A DNA stretch of 64,000 nt from JBBIQS01 sp037442205 (GCA_037442205.1 JBBIQS010000048.1:1-64000), one strand, 5' to 3'. Counted from the first letter of the stretch, positions 29,753 to 39,259 are shown. Notes: a model not told the origin generated them from the letters alone. Program-made: numbers and translations.

Positions 29753-32038
29753 CTACTCCACCACGAAGTAGACGGCGGTCGTCTGCTCGCAGGCGCTGCA
29801 GCGGGCTCGCAGCACCTGCAGCTCGCGCCCGCCGAAGGTGATCGGCTCGGCCGGATCCGAGGAGCTGGCCAGCCGGGCGCCGCAGCGGCAGCGCACGCGC
29901 ACCCCGTCGGCCGAGACCTCGCGCCCGCTCCGGACCGAGATCGCGGTCTGGGGCGATTCGCCGGACGTCTCCCGCTTCTTCTGGGCAAAGGCCCGTCGGC
30001 GGCGCCGCTGCCGGAAGGCGTCCCACCACTGCCGCAGGTCGGCGTCGAAGAGCACGGCTGAGAATCCCGCCACCACCACGCCCACCAACACCAGCGCGAC
30101 CCAGGGAAAGGGCTGGCCCGGGGCGAGGGGACGTTGGACCGCCAGGGTCAGCGAACTGCCGGTGAGGCGCCGCATCTCGCGCACCTTGGCGATGTGCTCC
30201 GCCACGCCCTTGGGATCGACGCTGGGGCGGAGCGTCTGGTAGTCGAGGTCGACCAGGTAGCTGTGGCCCTCGGCCCGGGCGTGCAGGGACAGTCGCGCCG
30301 CCTCGCTCACCACCTCCTGCTTGTCGCTGGAGATTGCGGGAGGGCCGGGCAGCTCCACCCGGAGTCGCTCATGCATAGCGACCGGATAGGGAATCCTCAG
30401 CGGAAGCGTGCGGCGCGCCGTGCCGGGCTCGTGGATCTGGTCCCGGATGGTCTCGGCGAAAAAGTCTCGCTCGGCGCCGTCGCGAATCGGCGGCAGCCGG
30501 TAATGCTCGGTGATGGTGAGTTGGTCTTGCCCCGGCGCGTCCGCCACCTCGAGCGGCGCGGCGACCTCGATTCCCGGGTCGTCGTGAGCGTAGCGGTCCA
30601 GGTTGCGTCGCTGCAGGTCGGCGGTCGAAGTGACCGCCAGCTCGTGGCGCATGCCGATCGCGCGCAGCCCCTCGTAGCGCGTCGCCACCTCGAACAGCCC
30701 CGGCTCGCCGAACCGGGCCACCCGCCAGGTGCTCGTCACCTCGAGCGGCGAGGCGATCGGATCGGGCAGGTCGGTCAGCGCCGCCTCGCCCGGGCTGAGC
30801 ACCAGCGCGCGGCGGTAGGGCGGCGGCACGACGGCGGAGATGGAAGCGCGCTCGAGCGAGCGGGTGGGCTCGAGCCAGCGCCAAGCCCCGTCCACCCGCG
30901 CGCGGACGATGACGTGATCGAAGGCCGACGGCGCGGGCAGCCGGCCGGCCACCGCCGCGCCTTCCTCGGTGTTCACCAGCGCCGGAGCGGCATCGAACCC
31001 GAGCGCCCGGAGCAGGCTCACCAGCAACAGCGACTTGTCCTTGCAGTCGCCGAAGCGCCGCTCGAAGACCTCCGCGGGCGGCGTGGGCCGGTGCGACGCC
31101 TCGCCGAGCTCGATGCCGAGGTAGCGGACCTCGTCCTGCACGAAGCGGAGGGCCGCGCGAGCCTGCTCCTCCCTGTCCGGCAACTCGCGCCAGGCGGCCA
31201 GCTTGGCCTCCATGGCCGGCGACGGTGATCCCGGCGAGTAAAGAGGAAGGGCCCAGCGCACGACCTCGTCCCAGCTGCGCCACTCCGACAGCTCCAGCCA
31301 GGGAAGGGCGTCCACTCCCTCGGGCACCTCGCTCTCGAACTGCACCGCGGGCACGTTGAACCGCTCGAAGCGGAGCTCCGCCTGGCCATGGCGGGTGGAG
31401 GCCGCGGGCGTGAGGGTCAACCCGTGGGCGCGCCAGGCCAGGGGGCGCTCCATCGGCAACGCCACCCGCAGCGAGGAGCGGGCCACCGGCACGCTCCACC
31501 CGAGCTGGAAGGCCTGGGTCCACCGGCCTGCGAACACCGGGTTCTGCCCGCGCAGCGTCCAGGAGGCGTCCACGACATCGCCCTGCCGAACGTCGCGCAG
31601 GAACAGCACCGCCGTAGTCCGGCCGTCGTAGATCTGCCGGTCCAGCTCCGGCTCACGCTGGATCAGCTTCACGTCCTTGAGCGAGGCGGGAATGCGGGCC
31701 GAGCCGCGCCAGATCACCACCTCGTGGAGAACCAGCGACTGGTAGCCCGGATCGAAGTCGATGCGGAGCTCGGAGGCGCCCTCGACGCCCTTCGAGCTGA
31801 GGACGCGGCGGACGAACCGGCGGTAGCGCTCCAGGGGGCCCGCGCCGATCCGAACCTGGTCATCCAGGAGGAGGTAGTCGACGCCGCCGCTGGCGTCGGG
31901 CGGGGCGGGTGAAACCGGCATCGCCGCCAACTCGACCCATGCCGAGGGTGGCGCGATTTCGAAGCGCGGCGCGCCCGCCGCCGAGGATGCGATCGAGACC
32001 GCGGCCAGTGCCAGAAGCGAATGGAAGAGCCCCCTCAT
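29753..32038 (-). CDS. DUF3857/transglutaminase-like exported membrane protein
   Basis: A 761-aa protein. The ATG at 32038 begins a signal peptide (ending SSAAGA); a longer frame from 32131 lacks one. Residues ~60-230 match DUF3857 (QVRIGAGPLERYRRFVRRVLSSKG, ELDRQIYDGRTTAVLFLRDVRQGDVVDASWTL). A transglutaminase core follows with catalytic Cys in RFGDCKDKSLLLVSLLRALGF and His in FDHVIVRARVDG. The expected third residue, Asp in the W-D-P-T segment, reads Glu (WLEPT). Near the C-terminus are one membrane helix, an Arg-rich stretch, and a probable zinc ribbon (RCRCG...RCSAC). The catalytic part is therefore outside and the zinc ribbon probably inside. Function of the family is not established. 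It is convergent with thiC and downstream of the hsp70 gene. Confidence 0.8.
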   Translation of the reverse strand: MRGLFHSLLALAAVSIASSAAGAPRFEIAPPSAWVELAAMPVSPAPPDASGGVDYLLLDDQVRIGAGPLERYRRFVRRVLSSKGVEGASELRIDFDPGYQSLVLHEVVIWRGSARIPASLKDVKLIQREPELDRQIYDGRTTAVLFLRDVRQGDVVDASWTLRGQNPVFAGRWTQAFQLGWSVPVARSSLRVALPMERPLAWRAHGLTLTPAASTRHGQAELRFERFNVPAVQFESEVPEGVDALPWLELSEWRSWDEVVRWALPLYSPGSPSPAMEAKLAAWRELPDREEQARAALRFVQDEVRYLGIELGEASHRPTPPAEVFERRFGDCKDKSLLLVSLLRALGFDAAPALVNTEEGAAVAGRLPAPSAFDHVIVRARVDGAWRWLEPTRSLERASISAVVPPPYRRALVLSPGEAALTDLPDPIASPLEVTSTWRVARFGEPGLFEVATRYEGLRAIGMRHELAVTSTADLQRRNLDRYAHDDPGIEVAAPLEVADAPGQDQLTITEHYRLPPIRDGAERDFFAETIRDQIHEPGTARRTLPLRIPYPVAMHERLRVELPGPPAISSDKQEVVSEAARLSLHARAEGHSYLVDLDYQTLRPSVDPKGVAEHIAKVREMRRLTGSSLTLAVQRPLAPGQPFPWVALVLVGVVVAGFSAVLFDADLRQWWDAFRQRRRRRAFAQKKRETSGESPQTAISVRSGREVSADGVRVRCRCGARLASSSDPAEPITFGGRELQVLRARCSACEQTTAVYFVVE

Positions 32039-32192
32039 CACGTCGGCAGTGTACCCCGCGAGCCTCGGCCTTCCGAACATCAATCGATGCCCGGAGGAAC
32101 CGCGGCCGACGGAGCGCCTCGCGAGCGCCATCTCGCGCCGCGGTCCGGGCCCGGCCGCGACGCGGATTCGCGGACCTGAGCCCTGAAGCGAT

Positions 32193-32224
32193 TCGGCCGG
32201 CCCCCAGCGAAGGGAGCCGGCCGA
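32193..32224 (-). terminator. Terminator-like hairpin after the hsp70 gene
   Basis: A 9-bp stem (32193-32201 with 32216-32224) with a partly paired CCC/GGG interior lies 22 bases past the hsp70 stop at 32246 on the minus strand. No T-run follows. Confidence 0.5.
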
Positions 32225-32245
32225 GGAATCGCGCAGGAGGCGAGC

Positions 32246-33781
32246 TCAGGTCTGCGTCACGCGGACGGTGGTCTTCATCTCCTTGCCGGTGGCCGGGTCG
32301 CGGGCGCTCATGGTGAGGATGCCCTCGACGTTGACGTCGAAGGTGATCTCCACCTGCACCTTGCCGGCGCGGTCGGGGCGGATGCCCTCGAAGGTGAAGT
32401 TGCCGAGCAGCTCGTTGTCCTTCACCTGCTTGGCGTCGCCCTGGAAGATGCGCATCGCCAGCGCTTCCTGGTTGTCGTAGCTGGTGGTGGCCAGCAGCTG
32501 CTTGGCGTTGGGGATGGAGGCATTGCGCGGGAAGACGACGTGGAACTCGCCGCCGGCCTTCTCCAGCCCGATGGCCATGGGGATGACGTCGAGCAGCTGC
32601 AGGTTGATGCTGGAGTTGTCCTCGAGGGAGTGGGCGTAGAGAGCGGCGCCGATGGCCACCGCCTCGTCGGGGTTGACGCCCTTGGACGGGGCCTTGCCGA
32701 AGAACTTGGTCAGCCGCTCCTGGACCAGCGGCATGCGGGTCTGGCCGCCGACCAGCAGCACGTCGTCGATGGCGCTGGCCGAGAGCCCCGAGTCGGCGAG
32801 CACCTGCTGGACGATCTTGACGGAGCGGTCGATCTGGGTGGCGGTGAGCTCCTCGAGCTTCTTGCGGGTGAAGGTGAGCTCGATGTTGAGCGGCATCCCC
32901 TGGGGCGTCATGGTGATGAAGGGGATGGAGAAGGGAACCTCGGTTCGCGCCGACAGGTCGATCTTGGTGCGCTCGGCCAGGTCCTTGATGCGCTGCATCG
33001 CCACCGGGTCGTTGGACAGGTCGATCCCGTGCTTCTTGCGGAAGTCGTCGAGCACGTAGTGGATCATCGCGTTGTCGAAGTCGATGCCGCCCAGGAAGAT
33101 GTCGCCCCCGGTGGCCTTGACCTCGAACACCTGCCGCGGTCCCTGCTCGCGGATCTCGATGATCGACACGTCGAAGGTGCCGCCGCCCAGGTCGTAGATC
33201 AGCACCGTCTCATTGACCCCGCGGCCGATGCCGTAGGCCAGGCTGGCGCTGGTGGGCTCGTTGATGATCCGCACCACCTCGAGGTCGATCTGCTTGCCGG
33301 CGTCCTTGACCGCCTGGCGCTGCCGGTCGGTGAAGTAGGCCGGCACCGTGACCACCGCGCGGTGGATCGGGACCTTGAGGTAGTCGGAGGCGACGGTGCG
33401 GATCTTGTTGAGGATCCGCGCCGAGACGTCCACCGGGCGCATCACCTTGTTGGCGCAGTCCATCACCACGTCGTTGCGGTCGCCGGCCTTGACGTTGTAG
33501 GCCACCACCGCGCGCATGGTGCTGACCACTTCGTCTTTCGGCGCCCGGCCGATGAGGCGCTTGGCGGCGTAGATCGTGTTCTTCGGGTTGAGCTGCCACT
33601 GGCGCTTGGCCTCGTGGCCGATCAGCTCATTGCCCTTGTCGTCGATCGCGAAGATCGACGGGATGGTGTAGTCGCCGCCCTTGTACGGGATGAGCTTGAC
33701 CTTGCCGTCGTCCTGCACGAGGGCGGCGCAGGAGTTGGTCGTTCCGAGGTCGATTCCGATGATCGGGGACTTGCTTGGCAT
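32246..33781 (-). CDS. Hsp70-family chaperone lacking the helical lid
   Basis: A 511-aa Hsp70. The nucleotide-binding domain is complete: phosphate-1 IGIDLGTTNSCAA, connect and phosphate-2 YDLGGGTFDVS, adenosine VLLVGGQTRMP, and NEPTSASLAYG. The linker and beta substrate-binding domain follow (LLDVIPMAIGLE, GGEFHVVFPRNASIP, NFTFEGIRP, FDVNVEGILTMSA). The chain ends at VRVTQT, right after the beta domain, so the ~110-residue alpha-helical lid and C-terminal tail of DnaK (~638 aa) are absent. It is therefore not the housekeeping DnaK. No dnaJ or grpE adjoins it. It is transcribed away from prkA; no CIRCE operator is seen between them. A specialised or regulatory role is inferred. Confidence 0.88.
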   Translation of the reverse strand: MPSKSPIIGIDLGTTNSCAALVQDDGKVKLIPYKGGDYTIPSIFAIDDKGNELIGHEAKRQWQLNPKNTIYAAKRLIGRAPKDEVVSTMRAVVAYNVKAGDRNDVVMDCANKVMRPVDVSARILNKIRTVASDYLKVPIHRAVVTVPAYFTDRQRQAVKDAGKQIDLEVVRIINEPTSASLAYGIGRGVNETVLIYDLGGGTFDVSIIEIREQGPRQVFEVKATGGDIFLGGIDFDNAMIHYVLDDFRKKHGIDLSNDPVAMQRIKDLAERTKIDLSARTEVPFSIPFITMTPQGMPLNIELTFTRKKLEELTATQIDRSVKIVQQVLADSGLSASAIDDVLLVGGQTRMPLVQERLTKFFGKAPSKGVNPDEAVAIGAALYAHSLEDNSSINLQLLDVIPMAIGLEKAGGEFHVVFPRNASIPNAKQLLATTSYDNQEALAMRIFQGDAKQVKDNELLGNFTFEGIRPDRAGKVQVEITFDVNVEGILTMSARDPATGKEMKTTVRVTQT

Positions 33782-34013
33782 GGGCTCGCGCGTGGTTGGC
33801 TAGAGACTGGGTTTGCCGGACTCTACTCCAACCGCGCAAGAAAGGGCCAGCAGAGGCAGCCCGCTCAAGCACCTGCTCGGCCGCCTGTTGCTGCCACCTC
33901 CCATCTCTGCTCTGCTAGCCCTCGCTGGGCCTTCTCTGAGAAGGGGCACCACTCGGCGGCCGCCGCCCCAGACCGTTGGAAAAGCAGCCGCCATTTCGCG
34001 AGGAAAGAGCACC

Positions 34014-36290
34014 GTGGCCGATCTCGAGCGCGCAGAGGCCCGCCCCCAGGGCGATGCCGAGCGCTTCCTGGTAGACGTCGGCGAGCAGGTGCAGGCCGGC
34101 TTCACCCGCGACCGCACCATCCTGTCCTTCCAAGAGTACCTCGAGCTACTGGCGGCCAACCCGCGGCTGCACGCCCGCAACGCCGCCCAGTACGTCAAGG
34201 ACACCTTCGACTACTTCGGCGCCGAGCCGGTGGAGACGCCCTTCGGGCAGCGCCGCCGCTTCCGCCTGTTCGACCTCAACCTGGACGGCGAGGGCAAGGT
34301 CGCCGGACAGGAAGAGGTACAGAACGCGATCTACCGGGTGATCGGCAACTTCGTGCGGCTGGGGCGGGTCAACAAGATGATCCTGCTTCACGGGCCCAAC
34401 GGCAGCGCCAAGAGCAGCCTGGTGGCGGCGATGATGCGCGGCATGGAGCACTACAGCCGCCAGCCGGAGGGCGCCCTCTACCGGTTCAACTGGATCTTCC
34501 CCTCGGAGAAACTGGTGAAGGGGGCGCTGGGGTTCAGCGACAAGCCTGGAAAGTCCAAGGGCGGCGAGGAGCAGAGCTACGCCCATCTCGAAGGCGAGGC
34601 GATCGACGCCCGGGTCTGCTGCGAGCTGTCGGACCACCCGATCCTGCTCGTCCCGCGGGCCGAGCGGCGCAAGCTCCTGGAGGAGTGGCTGCCGCACTCG
34701 ACCACCACCGGCGCCGGCGACTTCGTGGTCTCGGCCAGCATCCTCGAGGGGGATCTGTGCCAGAAGTGCCGGCAGATCTACTCGGCGCTGCTGGGCACCT
34801 ACCACGGCGACTATCTCAAGGTGCTGCGCCACGTGCAGGTGGAGCGGTTCTACGTCGATCGCCGCTACGTGCAGTCGGCGGTGACCGTCGAGCCGCAGAT
34901 GTCGGTGGACGCCTCCTTGCGCCAGGTGACGGCCGACCGGTCGGTGAGCAACCTGCCGCCGGCGCTGCAGAGCCTGGCGCTGTTCGAGCCCAGCGGGCCG
35001 CTGGTGCGCGCCAACCGCGGGCTGATCGAGTACGCCGACCTGCTCAAGCGGCCGCTGGAGGCCTTCAAGTACTTGCTGGGGACCAGCGAGACCGCCCAGG
35101 TTCAGCTCGATCACTTCATGCTGCACCTCGATCAGCTGCTGATCGCCTCGAGCAACGACAAGCACCTCAACGCCTTCAAGGAGTTGCCCGACTTCGCCAG
35201 CTTCAAGGGGCGCTTCGAGCTGATCCGGGTGCCGTACCTGCGGCGGTTCTCGGTGGAGAAGGCGATCTACGACCAGCGGATCACGCCGGCGGTGGTGGGG
35301 CGGCACGTGGCGCCCCATGCCACCTGGACGGCGGCGATCTGGGCGGTGCTCACCCGCCTCAAGAAGCCGATCGGCGACCGCTACAAGAGCGAGGTGCGCG
35401 AGCTGGTGGAAGACCTGTCTCCGGTGGAGAAGTTGCACCTCTACGACCACGGCGAGGTCCCCAGCCGGCTCTCCCTGCAGCAGGCCAAGGAGCTCAAGAA
35501 CCACCTCGGCGAGATCGCCAAGGAGTCGGACACCTACCCGCGCTACGAGGGAGGCAGTGGCGCCTCGGCGCGGGAGATGAAGACCGCGCTCTTCAACGCC
35601 GCGCAGTCCGCCGATGCCAGGTGCTTGCTGCCGCGCAGCGTGTTGGAGGAGCTGCGCAACCTGTGCAAGGACAAGAGTGTCTACGAGTTCCTGCAGCAGG
35701 AGGTGGTCGACGGCTACCACGACCACGAGGAGTTCGTCCGCGCCGCCGAGTCGGAGTACCTGGACGTCATCGATCAGGAGATCTGCGACTCGATGGGGCT
35801 GGTGACCGAGGGCCAGTACCGGGAGCTGTTCGAGCGGTACGTGCTGCACGTCTCGCACTGGGTCAAGGGCGAGAAGCTGCGCAATCGGATCACCGGGGAC
35901 TACGAGAAGCCCAACGAGCAGCAGATGGTCGAGGTCGAGGCGGTGATCATGCCGTCGGAGGAGGAGCGGGGAGACTTCCGCCGCGGGCTGATCGCGACGA
36001 TCGGCGCCTTCCGGCTCGATCACCCGAACGACCCGGTGGAGTACCCGAGGATCTTCCCTGACCAGTTCCGACGGCTGCGGGACCACTACTTCGACGCGCA
36101 CAAGAAGGAGCTGCGGCGGAGCGGAGCCAACGTGCTCAAGTCCCTCTCCGAGGACAAGCGGGAGCTGATCCCCAAGGAAATGGAGAAGGCTGAGCAGGCG
36201 CTGGCGACCATGCGCAGCAAGTACGGCTACTGCGACCACTGCGCGCGGGACGCGATCGCGTTTCTGATGCAGAAGCGATACGCGGACTGA
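34014..36290 (+). CDS. prkA: PrkA-type AAA protein kinase
   Basis: PrkA (YeaG in E. coli) combines an AAA domain with a kinase-like C-terminal region and acts in stress, starvation and sporulation-linked regulation. The GTG at 34014, preceded by GAGGAAAG, gives 758 aa; an upstream TTG at 33813 would add 67 residues with no conserved character. The PrkA N-terminal part has SFQEYLELLAANPRLHARNAAQYVKD. Walker A GPNGSAKS lies at ~127-134. Downstream blocks (KCRQIYSALL, KYLLGTSE, IRVPYLRRFSVEKAIYD, EMKTALFNAAQ) fit the family. It is longer than Bacillus PrkA (631 aa) because of extra N- and C-terminal stretches. It is divergent from a lidless Hsp70 gene. The usual yeaH and spoVR-like partners are not next to it. 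Confidence 0.9.
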   Translation: MADLERAEARPQGDAERFLVDVGEQVQAGFTRDRTILSFQEYLELLAANPRLHARNAAQYVKDTFDYFGAEPVETPFGQRRRFRLFDLNLDGEGKVAGQEEVQNAIYRVIGNFVRLGRVNKMILLHGPNGSAKSSLVAAMMRGMEHYSRQPEGALYRFNWIFPSEKLVKGALGFSDKPGKSKGGEEQSYAHLEGEAIDARVCCELSDHPILLVPRAERRKLLEEWLPHSTTTGAGDFVVSASILEGDLCQKCRQIYSALLGTYHGDYLKVLRHVQVERFYVDRRYVQSAVTVEPQMSVDASLRQVTADRSVSNLPPALQSLALFEPSGPLVRANRGLIEYADLLKRPLEAFKYLLGTSETAQVQLDHFMLHLDQLLIASSNDKHLNAFKELPDFASFKGRFELIRVPYLRRFSVEKAIYDQRITPAVVGRHVAPHATWTAAIWAVLTRLKKPIGDRYKSEVRELVEDLSPVEKLHLYDHGEVPSRLSLQQAKELKNHLGEIAKESDTYPRYEGGSGASAREMKTALFNAAQSADARCLLPRSVLEELRNLCKDKSVYEFLQQEVVDGYHDHEEFVRAAESEYLDVIDQEICDSMGLVTEGQYRELFERYVLHVSHWVKGEKLRNRITGDYEKPNEQQMVEVEAVIMPSEEERGDFRRGLIATIGAFRLDHPNDPVEYPRIFPDQFRRLRDHYFDAHKKELRRSGANVLKSLSEDKRELIPKEMEKAEQALATMRSKYGYCDHCARDAIAFLMQKRYAD

Positions 36291-36648
36291 ACCCTGACCG
36301 AAGGGAGGGGCCGGCGCGATAGCCGCCTCTCGCAACGGCGGCGGTAGATCTCAGGTCTCGCGCGAGCGGCTCGGGCGCGAGTCCAATACCTCGCTGGTAT
36401 CCGCGCTGTCGCCCCGCCGGTCGCCGACCCGTTCCTCGGATCCTCCGCGTCCGCCGAGCGCGCGCAGGCGCGTGCGCGCATCGCCCGAGATTCGAGGGCG
36501 CCAGGAGATCGAGCAGCCGTGGGGGTGGCTGGCCGAGTATTTCGAGGCATTAGGAGCTCTGCTACCTTGGCCGCCCGTCGCTGAGGAGCTGGCCAAAAGG
36601 GAAGGCGAGCTTCCGCCGGCGGCGACCCACTCCAAGAAAAGGAATCCC
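36291..36648 (+). other. Intergenic stretch without a supported gene
   Basis: 358 bases between prkA and the trypsin-like lipoprotein. It holds short GC inverted repeats, such as CTCGCGCGAG around 36357-36366, and weak open frames on both strands with unconvincing composition. No clear promoter was found. Confidence 0.5.
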
Positions 36649-37497
36649 ATGACGCGCTACCTCCCGCTCTTCCTGCTGTTGGCCTTCACCGCCGGATGCG
36701 CCACAGCGACTGCCGGAGGCCCCAAGGAGCAATGCTGCGGCGTCGGAGAGACGCAGGGCGCCGGCAAGACCATTCGCAGCGAGCGAATTCGCTCCGTCCT
36801 GCCGCAGAACGTCCGGGTGGTGGTGACCGTCGATGGCCAGCCGGCGCGCAGTGCCTCGGGAGTCGTGCTGGGCAGCGCAATCGAGAGCGAGGGCCCGACC
36901 ACCTACGTGGTGACCAACGCGCACGTGGTGGCGCCGCGTGGGAACGAGGTGCCCGGGTTCGTGGTGCTGGTGGACGCGCCCACCGGCGACACGCACGAAT
37001 TCGGGGCGCGGGTGGTGGCCCAGGGGAAGGTCCCGGACATGGATCTGGCCGTCCTCGCCGTGCCCGGCATCTCGCTCGAGGCGGTGAGCCTGGCCGGCGA
37101 TGCCGAGGTGGGGGTCGGGGAGGACGTGTTCGTGGTGGCGGCGCCGTACGGCCGTTCGCTCTCGGTCTCCGGTGGGATGGTGAGCCAGGTCGATCTCGAG
37201 CGGCAGAGCCCGCACCTGCCGGCCATGCTCAAGACCGACGCGGCGATCGGCTACGGCGCCTCTGGGGGCGGGATGTTCTCGGCGTCGAGCGGCAAGCTGG
37301 TCGGCATCGTCGAGGGCTACCGCACCGCCAAGGTGACCATCCCGGTGGCGACCGAGACCTACTCCTTCGACGTGCCGATGCCGGGCGAGACCTTCGCCGC
37401 TCCGACCGCCAAGATTCGCAAGTTCCTCGAGGAGAAGGGGCTCACCCGCATCCTGCCCACCGCGAAGGCGAGCGCGCCGGTGGTGCACGTCGGCTGA
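36649..37497 (+). CDS. Trypsin-like serine protease lipoprotein
   Basis: A 282-aa lipoprotein starting at the ATG at 36649 (AAGGAA upstream), with lipobox TAGC. The serine-protease triad is visible: His in VVTNAHVVA, Asp in DMDLAVLAV and Ser in GYGASGGGMF. The order and spacing follow the HtrA/trypsin_2 pattern. No PDZ domain follows, unlike DegP/HtrA, and the C-terminus ends soon after the fold (KIRKFLEEKGLTRIL). It is probably a periplasmic or surface-anchored protease; substrate unknown. A strong bidirectional terminator lies downstream, between it and the convergent barrel gene. Confidence 0.83.
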   Translation: MTRYLPLFLLLAFTAGCATATAGGPKEQCCGVGETQGAGKTIRSERIRSVLPQNVRVVVTVDGQPARSASGVVLGSAIESEGPTTYVVTNAHVVAPRGNEVPGFVVLVDAPTGDTHEFGARVVAQGKVPDMDLAVLAVPGISLEAVSLAGDAEVGVGEDVFVVAAPYGRSLSVSGGMVSQVDLERQSPHLPAMLKTDAAIGYGASGGGMFSASSGKLVGIVEGYRTAKVTIPVATETYSFDVPMPGETFAAPTAKIRKFLEEKGLTRILPTAKASAPVVHVG

Positions 37498-37627
37498 GCC
37501 GCCGCAGCGCGTCCTGGACGATGGGCCGCCACGATGCCCGAGGGGCGAGGCGTCGTCATCGCCTCCGGGGCGAGGCGACCAGGAGCATCGCGCCGCAGAT
37601 GAGCAGCAGGTTGGCCTGCCGCAAAAT

Positions 37628-37668
37628 GCCGGCGGCCGCTTCCCTCGAGGAGGGCAGCGGCCGCCGGC
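37628..37668. terminator. Strong bidirectional terminator between convergent genes
   Basis: A 13-bp GC stem (37628-37640 with 37656-37668), one mismatch, then 5 bp more (37642-37646 with 37650-37654) with a GAG loop. On the minus strand it is followed by ATTTTGC, which suits the barrel gene ending at 37693. On the plus strand CTTTC follows. Confidence 0.75.
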
Positions 37669-37692
37669 GTGCTTTCGAGTTCGCGAGAGTGG

Positions 37693-39240
37693 CTAGAAGC
37701 GAGCCTGGAGCACGGTGTTGAAGCCGATGATGAGCGGCTTCTCGAAGGTGGGCTCGCTGATGCCCTCGGCCGAATCCTTGAAGGTGGCGCGGTTGTTGTC
37801 GATGGTGACGAAGAACTCGCCCACCGCGGCGAAGTAATCGCTCACGTCCCAGCGCAGCGTCGCCTTGGTGGAGTAGATGAGGGTGGGGTCGGCGCCGGTG
37901 GGCAGCACGGTCATCTGGTTCACGTCGCGGACCACCACGGTGCGCTTGCCGGAGACGCTCAGCGACGGGTTGTTGGCGCCCAGCAGGCCATTGGTCGAGA
38001 AGGACGCCGGCAGTTGCACGCCGCCGATCAGCCCGGGGGTCAGGTGCATGCGGGGCAGGTAGTAGTCCACGCCCAGGGCGATGAACTTCTCGTCGACCAG
38101 CGTGGTGCCGGAGGGGAAGTCCTGGAACGGCGGGAAGCCGGGGACGTTGAACTGGAGGAAGGTCAGGCTGCGGATCAACCCGAGGAGGTTGACGCGCAGG
38201 AAGTCGACCTTGGCGCGCAGCTGCAGGGCCGAGGCGTAGGCGCCCTGGACCTTGGTCTGGCCGAAGACGTCGGGGTCGGCCAGGGTCTGCTGCAGGTAGG
38301 AGCCCTCGAGCGAGGCGCTCATCGCGAAGCCGCCCGGGTAGCTCTCCGGAGCGAAGAAGCGCGTCGGCATGTCCGGGTCGTTCTTGTAGAGGGCGAAGTC
38401 GATCGAGCTGCCCACCGGCGCGCCCTGGTGGAAGACCAGCTGGCTGGAGACGCCGTCGGCGCGCACCGGCACGCCCAGCACGCTGGTCTGCGGGTTGACG
38501 CCCTTCTGGAAATAGCCGCCGGAGATGTCCCAGCGCAGGGTCGGGGTGATGTCGATGCCGAAGCCGCCCAGCCAGCCGTAGTTGGCCTCCTGCTCGTGGA
38601 TCTTGTCGTTGAGGATCAGGGTGGTCTTGAGGCCGCCGTAGGCGTAGAGCAGCCGGTCCTGGCCCAGGCTCTTGGTCAGCTGCAGCTTGGCGCCCGGCAC
38701 CGACTCGCCGCCGTTGGGGAAGATGCTGCTGCCGCCCCAGCTGATCTTGTAGGCGTAGCCCAGCCGCATCCGGTCGGCCGACATCGGGAAGCCGGTGAGC
38801 GAGATCCCCTCGCCCTTGGAGCCCTCCCAGCTGTGCGGGGTCCAGTTCAGCCGCAGGTAGCTGGAGGCGTCGGTCATCACCACCGACTGCAGCACCGAGG
38901 TCGGCCGCTCGCGGGCCACCAGCAGGTTCAGCGCCAGCGCCGCCTCGGTGGTCAGTCCGTCGAAGTAGGCCGGGGCCTTCTTGTAGAGGACCAGGTTGGA
39001 GAGGGTCTCGAAGCCCGAGTACTTGGTGTTGAAGTTGTCGAAGAACTGGGTGTTCGACGAGTTGGCCGCGCCGAAGCGCGCGCCGGGGGCGTTGGGCGTG
39101 GTCTCGCCCGGCTTGGCCAGCAGGTTCTCATCCGCGAACAGCAGTGTCACGCGGGTGTCGACGAAGTCCCCGGCCAGCGCGGCGCTCGGAAGGAGCGTGG
39201 CGGCGGCCAGGCACGCCAGGATGAAGGGGCGCTTGTACAT
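37693..39240 (-). CDS. Outer-membrane beta-barrel protein, family not recognised
   Basis: A 515-aa exported protein from the ATG at 39240; the signal peptide ends SAALAGDF. The rest is alternating amphipathic strands with aromatic girdles, Tyr/Phe/Gly-rich turns and no enzymatic motif (LSNLVLYKKAPAYFDGL, LRLNWTPHSW, LRWDISGGYFQKG, YYLPRMHLTPGLIGG). It closes with VLQARF, a C-terminal phenylalanine typical of barrel proteins handled by BAM. The size suits a 16- to 18-strand porin. TTGACA is present 43 bases upstream of the start. It follows the nucleotidase/OB-fold lipoprotein pair on the same strand after 147 bases, so it could be co-regulated, for example as a pore for their products. That link is inferred. 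Confidence 0.7.
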   Translation of the reverse strand: MYKRPFILACLAAATLLPSAALAGDFVDTRVTLLFADENLLAKPGETTPNAPGARFGAANSSNTQFFDNFNTKYSGFETLSNLVLYKKAPAYFDGLTTEAALALNLLVARERPTSVLQSVVMTDASSYLRLNWTPHSWEGSKGEGISLTGFPMSADRMRLGYAYKISWGGSSIFPNGGESVPGAKLQLTKSLGQDRLLYAYGGLKTTLILNDKIHEQEANYGWLGGFGIDITPTLRWDISGGYFQKGVNPQTSVLGVPVRADGVSSQLVFHQGAPVGSSIDFALYKNDPDMPTRFFAPESYPGGFAMSASLEGSYLQQTLADPDVFGQTKVQGAYASALQLRAKVDFLRVNLLGLIRSLTFLQFNVPGFPPFQDFPSGTTLVDEKFIALGVDYYLPRMHLTPGLIGGVQLPASFSTNGLLGANNPSLSVSGKRTVVVRDVNQMTVLPTGADPTLIYSTKATLRWDVSDYFAAVGEFFVTIDNNRATFKDSAEGISEPTFEKPLIIGFNTVLQARF

Positions 39241-39259
39241 GCGGTCTCCAGGGGTGCTG

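Noticed and set aside
33813..34013. In-frame TTG start for PrkA at 33813
   Set aside because: The extra residues show no family similarity, and the GTG at 34014 has GAGGAAAG just upstream.
33782..34013. CIRCE operator or sigma-32 promoter for the hsp70 gene
   Set aside because: No GCACTC-N9-GAGTGC element and no CTTGAA/CCCCAT spacing were seen.
36351..36650. Open frame of 99 codons on the minus strand in the prkA-protease gap
   Set aside because: Composition is unlike neighbouring genes, no ribosome site was seen, and it runs over the ribosome site of the plus-strand lipoprotein.
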